DNA of 58,387 bases from Mesoaciditoga lauensis cd-1655R = DSM 25116 (GCF_000745455.1 NZ_JQJI01000013.1:1-58387), one strand, 5' to 3'; shown: positions 33,791-42,506, counted from the first letter of the stretch. Program-made: numbers and translations. Notes: generated by a model not told the origin, from the sequence alone.

Positions 33791-35289
33791 ACGAAAATCT
33801 CCTCTTTTTTCCTGTATTGAAGGGCTTCGGCAAGGTGAGCGGTAGATATCTTTTCTTCACCCGCCAAGTCGGCGATCGTTCTGGCAACCTTTAAAGTCTT
33901 TTCCATCGTCCTTCCACTCAGTCCCAACTTCTTCGCCGCAGCCTTGAAGAAAGCTTCTTCAGCGTCTCCCAACGCGCAGAAGCGCTTCACTTCTTTTGCA
34001 GTCAGCTTTCCATTCTGTTTGCCAGATCTCTTGAATTGTATTTCAACCGCATTCATAACGCGTTCTAAAATCTTTTTGGATGGTTCCGCATCCTTCATAG
34101 ATGCGTATTGATCGTAATCCACATGTGGAACATTCACAAATATATCCATTCTATCCGCTATTGGGCCGGATATCTTCTTGTTGTATCTGATTATTTCAGA
34201 GATGGAGCATGTACAGTGGTGAACACCATCCTCAACGCCATACCAGCCACACATGCATGGGTTCTGCGCGCCGATCAACAAAAAACGCGCGGGGTACGTA
34301 TGACTTTCCTTCACGCGTGAAACGGTTACAACACCATCTTCAAGTGGTTGCCTTAGAGCCTCAAGAACATCCCTTTTAAATTCTGGCATCTCGTCCATGA
34401 AGAGAACTCCGTTGTGAGCGAGCGTTACCTCGCCAGGCTTTGCCTTTGCGCCACCTCCAACTATGGAAGCGGTCGAAGCGCTGTGATGCGGGCTTCTGAA
34501 AGGCCTTTGCGTTATTGGGCTGCCATCCAACATCCCTGCCGCTGAATATATCTTTGTCGATTCAATTATTTCTTTTTCGCTCATTGGAGGCATTATGGTT
34601 GGAAGCCTCCTTGCCAACATGGTTTTCCCAGAACCGGGAGGTCCTTTCATCAAAACGTTGTGAAAGCCGGCCGCCGCGATTTCCAAAGCTCTTTTTGCCA
34701 CTTCTTGACCATGAACTTCTGAAAAATCCACATCGTAAGTTCTTCTCTCTCTTAAAATAGCTTTTTCTATGGGCGGAAATTTTTCGCCCTCTATCAGTTT
34801 TACGGCATCAACTAGAGAATCAACGGCGTATGTGTTTGGCATATTCACCAGCGAGAGTTCCATTTGGTTATCCATTGGAACCACCGCCGTGGCAGAGTCA
34901 TCTTTTTCAAGCATTATGGGCAACGCCCCATTTATCTTTCTGACGGAGCCATCAAGTCCAAGTTCACCTATCAAAAACCACTTTCCATCGCTGTTTATCT
35001 TTCCGGCAGCCATGAGAATGGCTATGGCAATTGGCAGATCGAGAAGGGCCCCTTCTTTTTTCACATCGCCAGGAGCTAAGTTTATGGTTATTCTTCCATG
35101 GGGAATGCCAAAACCGGAATTCTTAATCGCGCTCATCACGCGTTTCCTGCTTTCTTTAACGCTTGTATCGCCAAGCCCCACTATTTCCCAATCTTGAGCG
35201 ACTGATTTCGTGTTTATATCAGCTTCAACGTTTATCTTTACAACTCTTAACCCAGATAGCACAGCACTTTTAACGCTTGAGTAATGCAA
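33787..35289 (-). CDS. comM: YifB/ComM-type magnesium-chelatase-like AAA ATPase
   Basis: About 500 residues. An N-terminal Lon-protease-like fold without catalytic residues (DWEIVGLGDTSVKESRKRV), then an AAA+ module with GPPGSGKT, FRSPHHSAS, the Walker B FMDEMPEF and the zinc-like CMCGWYG...C-T-C insertion. The C terminus is the Mg-chelatase helical domain. ComM is a branch-migration helicase in natural transformation of Vibrio; here that role is inferred. TTG 35289 is preferred, 9 nt after GGAGG; the earlier TTG codons lie in the SD or at the predicted transcription start. Confidence 0.9.
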   Translation of the reverse strand: MHYSSVKSAVLSGLRVVKINVEADINTKSVAQDWEIVGLGDTSVKESRKRVMSAIKNSGFGIPHGRITINLAPGDVKKEGALLDLPIAIAILMAAGKINSDGKWFLIGELGLDGSVRKINGALPIMLEKDDSATAVVPMDNQMELSLVNMPNTYAVDSLVDAVKLIEGEKFPPIEKAILRERRTYDVDFSEVHGQEVAKRALEIAAAGFHNVLMKGPPGSGKTMLARRLPTIMPPMSEKEIIESTKIYSAAGMLDGSPITQRPFRSPHHSASTASIVGGGAKAKPGEVTLAHNGVLFMDEMPEFKRDVLEALRQPLEDGVVTVSRVKESHTYPARFLLIGAQNPCMCGWYGVEDGVHHCTCSISEIIRYNKKISGPIADRMDIFVNVPHVDYDQYASMKDAEPSKKILERVMNAVEIQFKRSGKQNGKLTAKEVKRFCALGDAEEAFFKAAAKKLGLSGRTMEKTLKVARTIADLAGEEKISTAHLAEALQYRKKEEIFV

Positions 35290-35313
35290 ATGCAACCTCC
35301 TCCTTTCCAAGAG

Positions 35314-35319
35314 ATTATA
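35314..35319 (-). promoter_or_regulatory. -10 element of the comM-panC operon
   Basis: TATAAT on the minus strand, 24 bp upstream of the preferred comM start; GGAAAGGAGGAGG follows as SD. The -35 is weak. Confidence 0.55.
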
Positions 35320-35374
35320 TCATTAAGAGTGATGAAGCTTCATGTTTGCCATTCAAAGTGAAAGAGGGGAGAAA

Positions 35375-35998
35375 ATGAAACTGATAAGATTCTTAGATGT
35401 TGTCTTGATAACTTTCGTGGTGTATCTTCCTTTGCTGATAGGAAAATATAAGAAAAACGAGGAATCGCTTTTTTGGGCGGCATCGATTTCTTCATTGTTA
35501 GGAATTATATCGCTGTTTTTGATGAAAGACATACACAACTTACATCCATACTTTCAAAAGATAGAACTTTTACCGCTTTTGGTTTCTTTTGTCATCGGAT
35601 TTGGAGCTTACAGCCTTTACAGAATAAACCGCGATTTTAAGAGGAAAAGCTTCTATTCTCCTTTAACCTGGCTTGTGTTTCTGCCTTTCGTGGATACGGT
35701 GATACTCAGAAAATTCGGCATAGACAGTCTTTCCTGGATGCAAGAAGTTCATCAGCTTCTTGTATGGTACGTCTCGTTGAGAGTTTTCATTTTGGCAATA
35801 CTCGCCGGATTTGTTTACTTTTTGATCTTTTTCAGGAATCGATTATTCGTGGCAAGTTGGGAAGGAAGCATCGCCTTTACTTCTTCACTAGTGGCAGGGT
35901 ATATATTCGTTCACTATGGTTTTACAAACGCCCTGTTGGCAGAGGTGGCCTTCAATTTCTGGAGAGTGGCGCTCGCAAAAAAGGAAGGAGAAATTTAA
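35375..35998 (+). CDS. polytopic membrane protein of unknown function
   Basis: 207 residues with about six hydrophobic segments (near 8-25, 33-50, 66-84, 100-116, 140-165 and 170-200). Short basic loops separate them. The last segment has GYIFVHYGFTNALLAEVAFNF, loosely like the final motif of CPBP (CAAX-type) intramembrane proteases, H-x3-N; but the E-E-x3-R motif is not evident, so it would be inactive or unrelated. ATG 35375 follows GAGGGGAG. It is divergent from comM and convergent with the PhaR-like gene. Confidence 0.7.
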   Translation: MKLIRFLDVVLITFVVYLPLLIGKYKKNEESLFWAASISSLLGIISLFLMKDIHNLHPYFQKIELLPLLVSFVIGFGAYSLYRINRDFKRKSFYSPLTWLVFLPFVDTVILRKFGIDSLSWMQEVHQLLVWYVSLRVFILAILAGFVYFLIFFRNRLFVASWEGSIAFTSSLVAGYIFVHYGFTNALLAEVAFNFWRVALAKKEGEI

Positions 35999-36026
35999 AT
36001 TCCCGCTTAAAAGCGGGAATTTTTAC
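35995..36026. terminator. terminator after the membrane protein gene
   Basis: AAATTCCCGCTT and AAGCGGGAATTT flank a 2-3 nt loop; TTTTTAC follows on the plus strand, and the A-run on the other side makes it usable by the minus-strand gene ending at 36042. Confidence 0.85.
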
Positions 36027-36041
36027 AAGTTCATATGAATT

Positions 36042-36608
36042 TCATGATTTCTTTTTGAAATGCGATTTCGATTTAAGCTCTTCCAATTCTTTTTTCAAAC
36101 GGACATTTTCTTTTTTTATTTTTTCGCATTCTTCAAGGTTTAACTTCAGCTTTTTGGCGATTTTTTGCTCCACTTCCACATTTCTTTCTTTTAACAACTT
36201 CCACAACGTTTCTCCAACTTCTATCGCCGCTTTTTCCGTGATAAAACCTTCTTTTATCAATTCGTCCACTATTTTATTTAATCCTTCTTTATCAGTGGAA
36301 TGCAGCTTGACAAGACTGTAAATGACCTCCAAAGACTTTTTTATTTTGAATATCTTTATTCTGTTTTTAATAAGATCTAAAGGAGATTCATCGGGAATAT
36401 CCAGAAGCTTCTTGCCCTGTTCGTAGTGCTTCTGTATGAGTGTGGCAAAAACGTGTTCAGTTACGTCCTCACCCGTCTTTTTATCAACCACCTTGACGTC
36501 TTTGCCTTCATTCAACATCTTGGCAATATCCTTCAACGTTATGAATTTTTTTGTAGAAGTATCGTACAATTTTCTATTCGAGTATTTTTTAATTATCACA
36601 TTGATCAT
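36042..36608 (-). CDS. PhaR-like polyhydroxyalkanoate-regulator DNA-binding protein
   Basis: 188 residues. The N-terminal 60 residues (IIKKYSNRKLYDTSTKKFITLKDIA..VDKKTGEDVT) are the PHB_acc_N domain (PF07879) of PhaR-type regulators. The rest is helical, with a C-terminal coiled coil (KIKKENVRLKKELEELKSK) recalling phasin-like or oligomerisation helices. In proteobacteria PhaR senses PHB and represses phasin genes. No pha genes lie here, so the ligand and targets are unknown. ATG 36608 has only a weak SD (ACGAG); a GTG three codons later is possible. Confidence 0.82.
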   Translation of the reverse strand: MINVIIKKYSNRKLYDTSTKKFITLKDIAKMLNEGKDVKVVDKKTGEDVTEHVFATLIQKHYEQGKKLLDIPDESPLDLIKNRIKIFKIKKSLEVIYSLVKLHSTDKEGLNKIVDELIKEGFITEKAAIEVGETLWKLLKERNVEVEQKIAKKLKLNLEECEKIKKENVRLKKELEELKSKSHFKKKS

Positions 36609-36728
36609 CTCGTGAATATGATATCACATTAATTTACGAAATAATCTCCAGGCTTCCGATTGCGCAACGCTGACCTAAGAAAAGATCAAAAAAATCTTGA
36701 CATGTGTCAAATTTAAAGGCTTAATCGG

Positions 36729-36822
36729 ATCATGTTGTGCGTGAACATTGCGAAAGGTATTACAAAAAAGAACATGTGAACGATATTTAACAACGCTTTA
36801 TAACGTCGACGCACAACGTGAG
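36729..36822. repeat. 94-bp deletion derivative of the MITE family
   Basis: Left end CATGTTGTGCGTGAACATT is the family right end in inverted orientation, complete with the following GTATTACAA repeat. The right end is GACGCACAACGTGAG. The core is absent. No target duplication is seen. Confidence 0.6.
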
Positions 36823-36951
36823 TAACACATATTGAATTTCATGGTTCTCATCAGTTTAGTGTGGATAAAACATGCCAATCCTCTATTCTGTCTGTTGTTG
36901 CAGTTCTGAACAAAATCATCCCAAAATACCTTGTTATCAAGTAAGAGAACA

Positions 36952-37183
36952 AGCATCCTCGAAGTACTTGTCAGAACATATGAGCTCTCCATCTGGAGAT
37001 TCACAAATATGAGGTTGAGAGGCACAGGACGTGCTGAGAAAGCGAAGTACTCACGGACAAGTGTCTGAGCGTGCCTCATATTTTGAATTGTAAGATGGAA
37101 AGAAGAGCGAATCCGTTCTGACAAGACTTCGAAAAAATTACCTTGACCGCTTGGAAAGCGGTGGTAAAATGTCAAAGGATGCT
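36952..37183. repeat. core-only repeat copy C with candidate structured RNA
   Basis: Closely matches the core of copies A and B from CCTCGAAG to the CCGCTT/AAGCGG hairpin, but has none of the outer MITE arms. Instead it is bounded by the 8-bp inverted repeat AGCATCCT (36952-36959) and AGGATGCT (37176-37183). The closing stem is CGAAGTACTTGTCAGAAC (36960-36977) with GTTCTGACAAGACTTCG (37115-37131), with a single bulged A. No T-run follows the 3' hairpin here. Confidence 0.6.
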
Positions 37184-37232
37184 ATTATTCAAAATATGTT
37201 ATCCACACAAATTCGCAGAGAATTAAATTTTA

Positions 37233-38357
37233 TTAGAAATAAACTTCCCCTTTGACGTAAATTCCGCTCTCATTTGATTGAGAACCAAAGTATTCTTCAG
37301 GATCTCCGAACATGTAGTTAATGCCGCCGTCTATGGATACGTTTTGCATTGGCTGATAATTTAAGCTGGCACTTATAAACATCCCTTTTTTCATGTCGTC
37401 GTTCATAGAAAAAGCACAAGCCGATTTGAGCGTCATGTTTTCCATTTCTTTGTTTGCATACAAGAAAACGGCATTTTCTATCTTAGACAGGCTTTCACCT
37501 GCCAATCCCCTTGTAAATTCAACTCCAACCAAGGTGTTAAAAAGAAATCCGTTAACCCCAATAAGTCCGAAGTACTTTTTTCCCAAAGTAAGAGCACCCT
37601 CACCATAGAAATTGTAATCGGAATTCAACGGAAACGGGCCGCTGAATTCAGCACCTATCGCATTCAAACTAGGATAAGAAGCTATCCCATTTTTTAATAC
37701 AAAGGCATGATCGAAGCCGTGGTATGCATCCAAATAAACGTTGTAATCGCCCATCATCGTCGAATATCTCACACCAATTTGAATGTTTTTCAAAGTTGGC
37801 TGCAAAAATTCAACGGTTGAGGGAAGGGAAGGATACACGTTCGGTGAAAAGACCGGCACGATATCCGTTTCTAAAGCGGAACCGTCGTCGAACCATATGG
37901 TATTTTGAAGCCCGATTATCGAATCTTGAATTGGTGAATCAAATATATCCGCAAAATTGTACGGTTCAATCATGTTTATGGCATTCTCCAGGGGACTTGT
38001 CCCCCACGAAACGTAAAATCTGCCCGCTTTAAGTTCCAGGCTTGAATTGTTGTATGCAAGATATGCTTCGTTAAAGGTGAGATTCGCCATATTCGATTGT
38101 AAAAAAGCCGGTGTATCGCAGCTATTGGCAAAAAATTCCGAAAGAGAGCGCGACTCCAACAACGTGAATCTTATCCTGGCACTAAATCCATTTCCAAGTT
38201 CAACGGTAGAAACGTTCACATCTCTTAAAGCTTGCATTATCTTCCCATTGGAGTACCTGAATATGTAGCCAGCATTTCCCGAAAGGCTCGGAGTGGCCAT
38301 CAAGGTCACTCCAAGAAGGGAGAACATCATAATCAACATCACGAATTTCTTTTTCAT
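37233..38357 (-). CDS. predicted outer-membrane beta-barrel protein
   Basis: 374 residues. A signal peptide (KKKFVMLIMMFSLLGVTLMA, cleavage after MA) is followed by alternating amphipathic strands rich in Tyr, Phe, Gly and Asn. It ends in YVKGEVYF, a terminal-Phe barrel signature. ELKAGRFYVSWGTSP resembles the strand pattern of DUF1302-like porins. It is the last gene of the MMPL-LolA-like operon and would give that exporter an outer-envelope partner. ATG 38357 follows AGGTGA by 6 nt. No specific substrate can be named. Confidence 0.75.
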   Translation of the reverse strand: MKKKFVMLIMMFSLLGVTLMATPSLSGNAGYIFRYSNGKIMQALRDVNVSTVELGNGFSARIRFTLLESRSLSEFFANSCDTPAFLQSNMANLTFNEAYLAYNNSSLELKAGRFYVSWGTSPLENAINMIEPYNFADIFDSPIQDSIIGLQNTIWFDDGSALETDIVPVFSPNVYPSLPSTVEFLQPTLKNIQIGVRYSTMMGDYNVYLDAYHGFDHAFVLKNGIASYPSLNAIGAEFSGPFPLNSDYNFYGEGALTLGKKYFGLIGVNGFLFNTLVGVEFTRGLAGESLSKIENAVFLYANKEMENMTLKSACAFSMNDDMKKGMFISASLNYQPMQNVSIDGGINYMFGDPEEYFGSQSNESGIYVKGEVYF

Positions 38358-38375
38358 ACCCAATCACCTTTAACC

Positions 38376-39140
38376 TCAATACTTTATTACCGGCATGAAG
38401 AGTGTTCTAACACTGAAAAATGAAGGTGGTATGTTCAGATCAAATTTGGTATTTTTAAGCGTTATCAACGTCTTTGAAGAATTGTCCGCCATGGTTAGAG
38501 AAATTTCTTTAAACAACCATCTTCCATCAACATTTTCCAGGCCAGAGCTTTCCATCGTTTTGTAAAGTTTTCCATCTTTGTAGAACTCCACTTTAATTGG
38601 TAAAAAGTGCGTTTTGTCTATCGTCATGATAAGCTTGGAATATTGTGAGTCAGAAACGTTTGGCTTTATTTCAATGACGTATTCGTGTGAATCTTCAGAG
38701 AGCAATGAATAACTTCCATCCTCTTTTTGAGAATAAAGCAGTGAAAGATCGCTGTAAGTGAAATCGGAACCGGCGAATTTTGAATTTTTAGAGGAACCTG
38801 CTATACGCTGAACCCTATGATAAGCTGGCATGTAGACATATTCTTTGTTCTTGCCCAGGCTTAAAAATGACATTCCCTTTATGCTTTGAGGATAAGTAAA
38901 CCTTACAAAAGCGTATTTTTGATCTGCACTTTTGTTGTAAACGTAGATGACGAGGTCATATTTCTTATCAGTTGCATTTTTCTTTTGAATGATCATCTGC
39001 ATCTCTATCTTCTGCGTCTTGAATTTTGAATTTTCACTCACCGCCTTATCCATTATCTGCTCGGCGGTAAGAGCAAATGAAGTTGTAAGGACTGCCGTTA
39101 AAAGTATTACCGTTGCCAAAAGCGTGAAAAACTTTTTCAT
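38376..39140 (-). CDS. LolA-like periplasmic outer-membrane lipoprotein-sorting protein
   Basis: 254 residues. Signal peptide (FFTLLATVILLTAVLTTSFA) followed by the LolA_like/DUF4292-type beta-sheet cup: TAEQIMDKAV, SFLSLGKNKEYVYMP and AGSDFTYSDLS are the recurring family blocks. Members of this group are coded next to MMPL/RND permeases and probably ferry a lipid or lipidated molecule. ATG 39140 has GGGGTGA 6 nt upstream; a GTG three codons earlier overlaps the MMPL stop. Forms one unit with the MMPL transporter and the barrel. Confidence 0.85.
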   Translation of the reverse strand: MKKFFTLLATVILLTAVLTTSFALTAEQIMDKAVSENSKFKTQKIEMQMIIQKKNATDKKYDLVIYVYNKSADQKYAFVRFTYPQSIKGMSFLSLGKNKEYVYMPAYHRVQRIAGSSKNSKFAGSDFTYSDLSLLYSQKEDGSYSLLSEDSHEYVIEIKPNVSDSQYSKLIMTIDKTHFLPIKVEFYKDGKLYKTMESSGLENVDGRWLFKEISLTMADNSSKTLITLKNTKFDLNIPPSFFSVRTLFMPVIKY

Positions 39141-39145
39141 GAAAA

Positions 39146-41947
39146 TCACCCCTTCTTCGATTTGTTTAATTTGAACGCTTTCCTGTAAAATTTCTCGGAA
39201 AGCGATGAAAGTATTGGCAAAAGTATGAAAATCGATAACACCAAAGCCACCACCATAGTGGATATTGCAAGTATTGCGAACTGCTTCAATCCTCCTATGT
39301 TTGACATGAACAGTGTGGCAAATCCTGCAGAAGAAGCCAGAGAGTTGTAAGTGATACCTCTTCCGGATGTGGCAAGTGTTTCCATCATCGCATCGTGCAC
39401 ATTTCTAATCTTTCCGAACTCCACTTTGAATCTGCTAAAAATCTGAACGACGTAGTCCACGCCCACACCAACAGTCATAGAGGCTATGGTAATGGTTATG
39501 GCATTTAGTGGTATGTGGAACATTCCCATGACGCTGAAATTGAACACAACGGTTAACGCAACAGGAATGAGACCTATTAAAGAGATAACCCAGGAAGACG
39601 TTTGAAGAACCAACAAGATGAACACGACTATCGCTGAAAGGGCCATGGATTCGTACTGCGAACGCATCAACATGTCTGAAACGTGATTGTACACGATTGG
39701 AATTCCCGTAACGCCAATTTGAACGTGATGTTTTCCATTTTTGTCTGGTACGGCTATCGTTCGATCTGATAATTCAAGAGCCAGCGTTTCGATATCTTTC
39801 GCATTTAAAGTTGTACTCTTGAGTTCTTTGGAAAGAAGGACCTTGACATAAGAGGTTCTGAAATTTTCCACAAGGGATGGAATTTGGGATTCCATAATAG
39901 GTGCCAACATATCTTCATTATCCGCTCCAACCGCATCTTTCAAAGCGTTTTCGAAGCCTTCTTGCGAATATCCTTCTCCCAAATTCTTCTCAATAGTGCT
40001 TTCAAGTTTGACAAGTGTGTCGCTGGAAAGATCAGTTAACATTCCAAGCGAATCCAAATAATTCATCAGCTCTTTGGCCGCTTCTCTGGCGTTACTTTTC
40101 AAAACTTCACTGGAAGAAATGTTCACTATCTTGTCTGCAAGATTTTGGGTAACGGAATGTGACACTTCTCTACCTTTTGCACTCATGTAAGCTTCGATGT
40201 AGTGCGATATGGATTGCTCGGCAAGCGCTTTTCCTTTCGCGTCACAATTTGAAAGATCAACATACGAATATCTCCGGAAAATGTTGGCGTCTATGAATGC
40301 ATCCAATGCTTTTCTTAGTTCTCTTATCCTTTGCATGGAAATGGGCTTTATTCTTATTTGTTCTATCGTCTCATTCAAAGAGTTGTCTACCAGCTGGGAT
40401 AGATCGTTTCCCTGCATCAAAAACCAAAGGTTTTGCACTTTGTCGCTTTGAGAAGGTATGTAATTTTGATCGTTAAACTTTTGATTCATTTCTTGAATTA
40501 CGGTTGCCAATGAATAAGAACCCCCGACCACATCTTCAAAGTGAGTGGAAGCATAGGCGGAGATCAAACCTTCGCTTCTCAAGAGATAAGGATCCAGTGC
40601 TTCTCCTTTGAAATCCACTATCAAGAAGTCACTGCCGTTGAAGTTCGCGTTGAAATAGTCCATAGATCTCACGACATCGTTATCTTTCCCTAAAAGAACG
40701 GACAACCTCATATCCGATTGGATTTTGAAGATGTAAATACTGAAGATTCCCACAAGAATCAAGGCAATCGAAACAAAAGCTATTTTATGTCGCAATATGG
40801 AATTCGCGAACTTTTTCCAAAACGGACTCTCTTCATCCTTAGTTGAAGCATGTTTATTGGAAAAAGACGCAAGGGCAGGAGTGAAGAAAAGATTTACAAC
40901 GAGAGCAAACGTTATTCCAACAGCGGTGAAAACACCAAATGCCTTTATAGGATTTATGTTAACTGTTAAAAGTGAAAGGAAAGAAGCTATCGTTGTCAAA
41001 GCGCTTAACAATATTGCTATCCCTATATCCTGCAAGGTTCGCGATACGCGTGTTATGTGATCTCTATCCTTTTCTTCAAAATATTTATTCACAAGATATA
41101 TTCCATATGCGTTTCCTAGCGCTATAACGACAACAGGAATTGCTATGTTGGCGAGTGTCATCGTGTATCCAAGAAGATGAATCAAACCAACCGTCCACGT
41201 GGCTGATATGATGACGGAAAGAAGTGGAAGCAAAAAACCAACTGCATTTCTGAAAACAAGAAGCAACACCACTGCCACCGCAATAAGTGATAACGGAATG
41301 AGAATTTCCATGTTCTTTAACGCTATCTTTTTAGCAGAAAGATTTGAAGGCGGCATGCCGGTGTAATACACTTTTCCCGCCGAAGCATGTGTGTTGATGT
41401 AATTCTCTATTTCTTTTGTTACGCTTATATCTTCTTCCTGAGTCATTGTGGAAACCAAACTTACCATCATCATAGCTGACCTTCCGTCAGGCGAAACGAA
41501 TTGTCCTTTGAAAACGGAAGAAGACATCACGGATTTTCTCAACTCTTGCATGTCCACTTTTTTGTTACCTTTAAGCAGATCACCTATTTTGGAAACTTGT
41601 ACACTCCCCTCTTCGTTTTCAACCCATGGAGCGTTGGTTAAAGAGATAACCGATTTAACGCCTTTGATCTTTTCTACCCCTTTTGTCACTTCTGAAATGT
41701 TTTTTAAGGAATTCATCGAGAAAAGATCGGAGTATTTCATGCCCACAAGGATTAAGTTGTTCATTTTAAAACGATCGGCAACGCTGTTGTAGAATGATAT
41801 TTCCGGATCGTCTGCGGGCACATATTTGGTTATGTTGTCTATAACCTGAATTTTAGAAGCCTCGTACCCCATAATAATGCTTAAAACTACAAATACTGTG
41901 ATGATGCCCCATCTGTGTTTTGCAATCCATGTTCCAAGCTTTTTCAT
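39146..41947 (-). CDS. RND/MMPL-family transporter
   Basis: 933 residues, two repeated halves, each with one TM helix, a large external domain and five further TMs (first TM about 12-30). The first half ends its TM cluster near residue 400; the second TM cluster covers about 755-920. The motif GNAYGIYLVNKYFEE and GVGVDYVVQIFSRFK are the paired TM4-type segments with Gly-x-x-x-Asp/Tyr, the Asp being the proton-relay residue in the second half. Together with the LolA-like and barrel genes it should move a lipid or hydrophobic compound out of the inner membrane. ATG 41947 follows AGGAGGAGAG. Confidence 0.9.
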   Translation of the reverse strand: MKKLGTWIAKHRWGIITVFVVLSIIMGYEASKIQVIDNITKYVPADDPEISFYNSVADRFKMNNLILVGMKYSDLFSMNSLKNISEVTKGVEKIKGVKSVISLTNAPWVENEEGSVQVSKIGDLLKGNKKVDMQELRKSVMSSSVFKGQFVSPDGRSAMMMVSLVSTMTQEEDISVTKEIENYINTHASAGKVYYTGMPPSNLSAKKIALKNMEILIPLSLIAVAVVLLLVFRNAVGFLLPLLSVIISATWTVGLIHLLGYTMTLANIAIPVVVIALGNAYGIYLVNKYFEEKDRDHITRVSRTLQDIGIAILLSALTTIASFLSLLTVNINPIKAFGVFTAVGITFALVVNLFFTPALASFSNKHASTKDEESPFWKKFANSILRHKIAFVSIALILVGIFSIYIFKIQSDMRLSVLLGKDNDVVRSMDYFNANFNGSDFLIVDFKGEALDPYLLRSEGLISAYASTHFEDVVGGSYSLATVIQEMNQKFNDQNYIPSQSDKVQNLWFLMQGNDLSQLVDNSLNETIEQIRIKPISMQRIRELRKALDAFIDANIFRRYSYVDLSNCDAKGKALAEQSISHYIEAYMSAKGREVSHSVTQNLADKIVNISSSEVLKSNAREAAKELMNYLDSLGMLTDLSSDTLVKLESTIEKNLGEGYSQEGFENALKDAVGADNEDMLAPIMESQIPSLVENFRTSYVKVLLSKELKSTTLNAKDIETLALELSDRTIAVPDKNGKHHVQIGVTGIPIVYNHVSDMLMRSQYESMALSAIVVFILLVLQTSSWVISLIGLIPVALTVVFNFSVMGMFHIPLNAITITIASMTVGVGVDYVVQIFSRFKVEFGKIRNVHDAMMETLATSGRGITYNSLASSAGFATLFMSNIGGLKQFAILAISTMVVALVLSIFILLPILSSLSEKFYRKAFKLNKSKKG

Positions 41948-41962
41948 TTTCTCTCCTCCTGT

Positions 41963-41999
41963 TATTATGCGTCGCGTAATATTTTTATGCAATGCATAA
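41963..41999 (-). promoter_or_regulatory. two palindromic operators over the MMPL promoter
   Basis: TTATGCGTCGCGTAA (41965-41979, one mismatch) and the perfect palindrome TTATGCAATGCATAA (41985-41999) have centres 20 bp apart, two helical turns. The distal one overlaps the -10. This is the layout of TetR- or MarR-type repression. No regulator gene is adjacent. Confidence 0.65.
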
Positions 42000-42024
42000 T
42001 ATATCCCTTTTAATTGAATTTCAA
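41996..42024 (-). promoter_or_regulatory. promoter of the MMPL operon
   Basis: On the minus strand TTGAAA (42019-42024) and TATTAT (41996-42001) are 17 bp apart, followed by a 50-nt leader with AGGAGG. Confidence 0.75.
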
Positions 42025-42088
42025 ATTAAGAGGAAGTTATCTTTGAATTAATTGGTTTTCTATTTGGTTTCGTATCAAAATTTGAAAG

Positions 42089-42133
42089 CCCCCTTCGTCG
42101 GCTTCGCCGACACTTCCCCCACAAGCGGGGGCA
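42089..42133. repeat. double-hairpin intergenic sequence
   Basis: GTCGGC-ttc-GCCGAC (42097-42111) is followed by CCCCC (42116-42120) pairing with GGGGG (42127-42131). It has the look of a dispersed palindromic unit but only one copy is in the window. It abuts the truncated repeat copy D. Confidence 0.4.
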
Positions 42134-42171
42134 GACTTCTTATAAAAAGGTCAAAGACTCCAACTGTAAAA

Positions 42172-42333
42172 GAGCGAATCCGTTCTGACAGGACTTCGAA
42201 AAAAATCACCTTAGCCGCTTGGAAAGCGGGTTTTAAATCAAAAAGTGTCGTCGAATGTTGCTTACATGTTCTTATAGAGAATCTTTGTAATGTCTCTTGT
42301 AATATCTTTCGTAATGTTCACGCACAACATGAG
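42172..42333. mobile_element. MITE family, 3' half copy D
   Basis: Similar to the right half of copy A, from GAGCGAATCCGTTCTGAC to the right end CACGCACAACATGAG. The left arm and most of the core are missing, replaced by the double-hairpin sequence. The 3' hairpin CCGCTT-gga-AAGCGG is intact and followed by GTTTTAAAT. Confidence 0.65.
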
Positions 42334-42338
42334 TAAAG

Positions 42339-42506
42339 GTGAGAAAGTATCAAGTGTTTCTTTTGGCGTTGGCAATTGTTGGTTTAGGCATTGCCCCTTC
42401 TGGTTGTATAGGGGTCTTTACCATGCTTTGTGTACCCGTTGGATTCCCGGGCCGCCAGGCCCGGTTTCTCATTCCATTCAACGCCTCTTTTATCGCTCAC
42501 TCGTGA
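42339..42506 (+). CDS. possible small exported peptide reading through repeat R1
   Basis: A 55-codon frame starts with GTG at 42339 and encodes an N terminus like a signal or membrane segment (YQVFLLALAIVGLGIAPSGC), then VGFPGRQARFLIPF and a stop. The GTG overlaps a weak SD (AAAGG only). The second copy of the repeat at 43385 has a TAG in the same frame. It may be a fragment of a former gene. Low confidence that it is expressed. Confidence 0.2.
   Translation: MRKYQVFLLALAIVGLGIAPSGCIGVFTMLCVPVGFPGRQARFLIPFNASFIAHS

Noticed and set aside
36798-37175. 125-codon minus-strand frame across repeat copy C, and a similar frame across copy B (19316-19540)
   Set aside because: They read antisense through the structured core and adjacent non-repeat DNA; the shared part is only the repeat and neither has an SD or a consistent start, so they are not genes.
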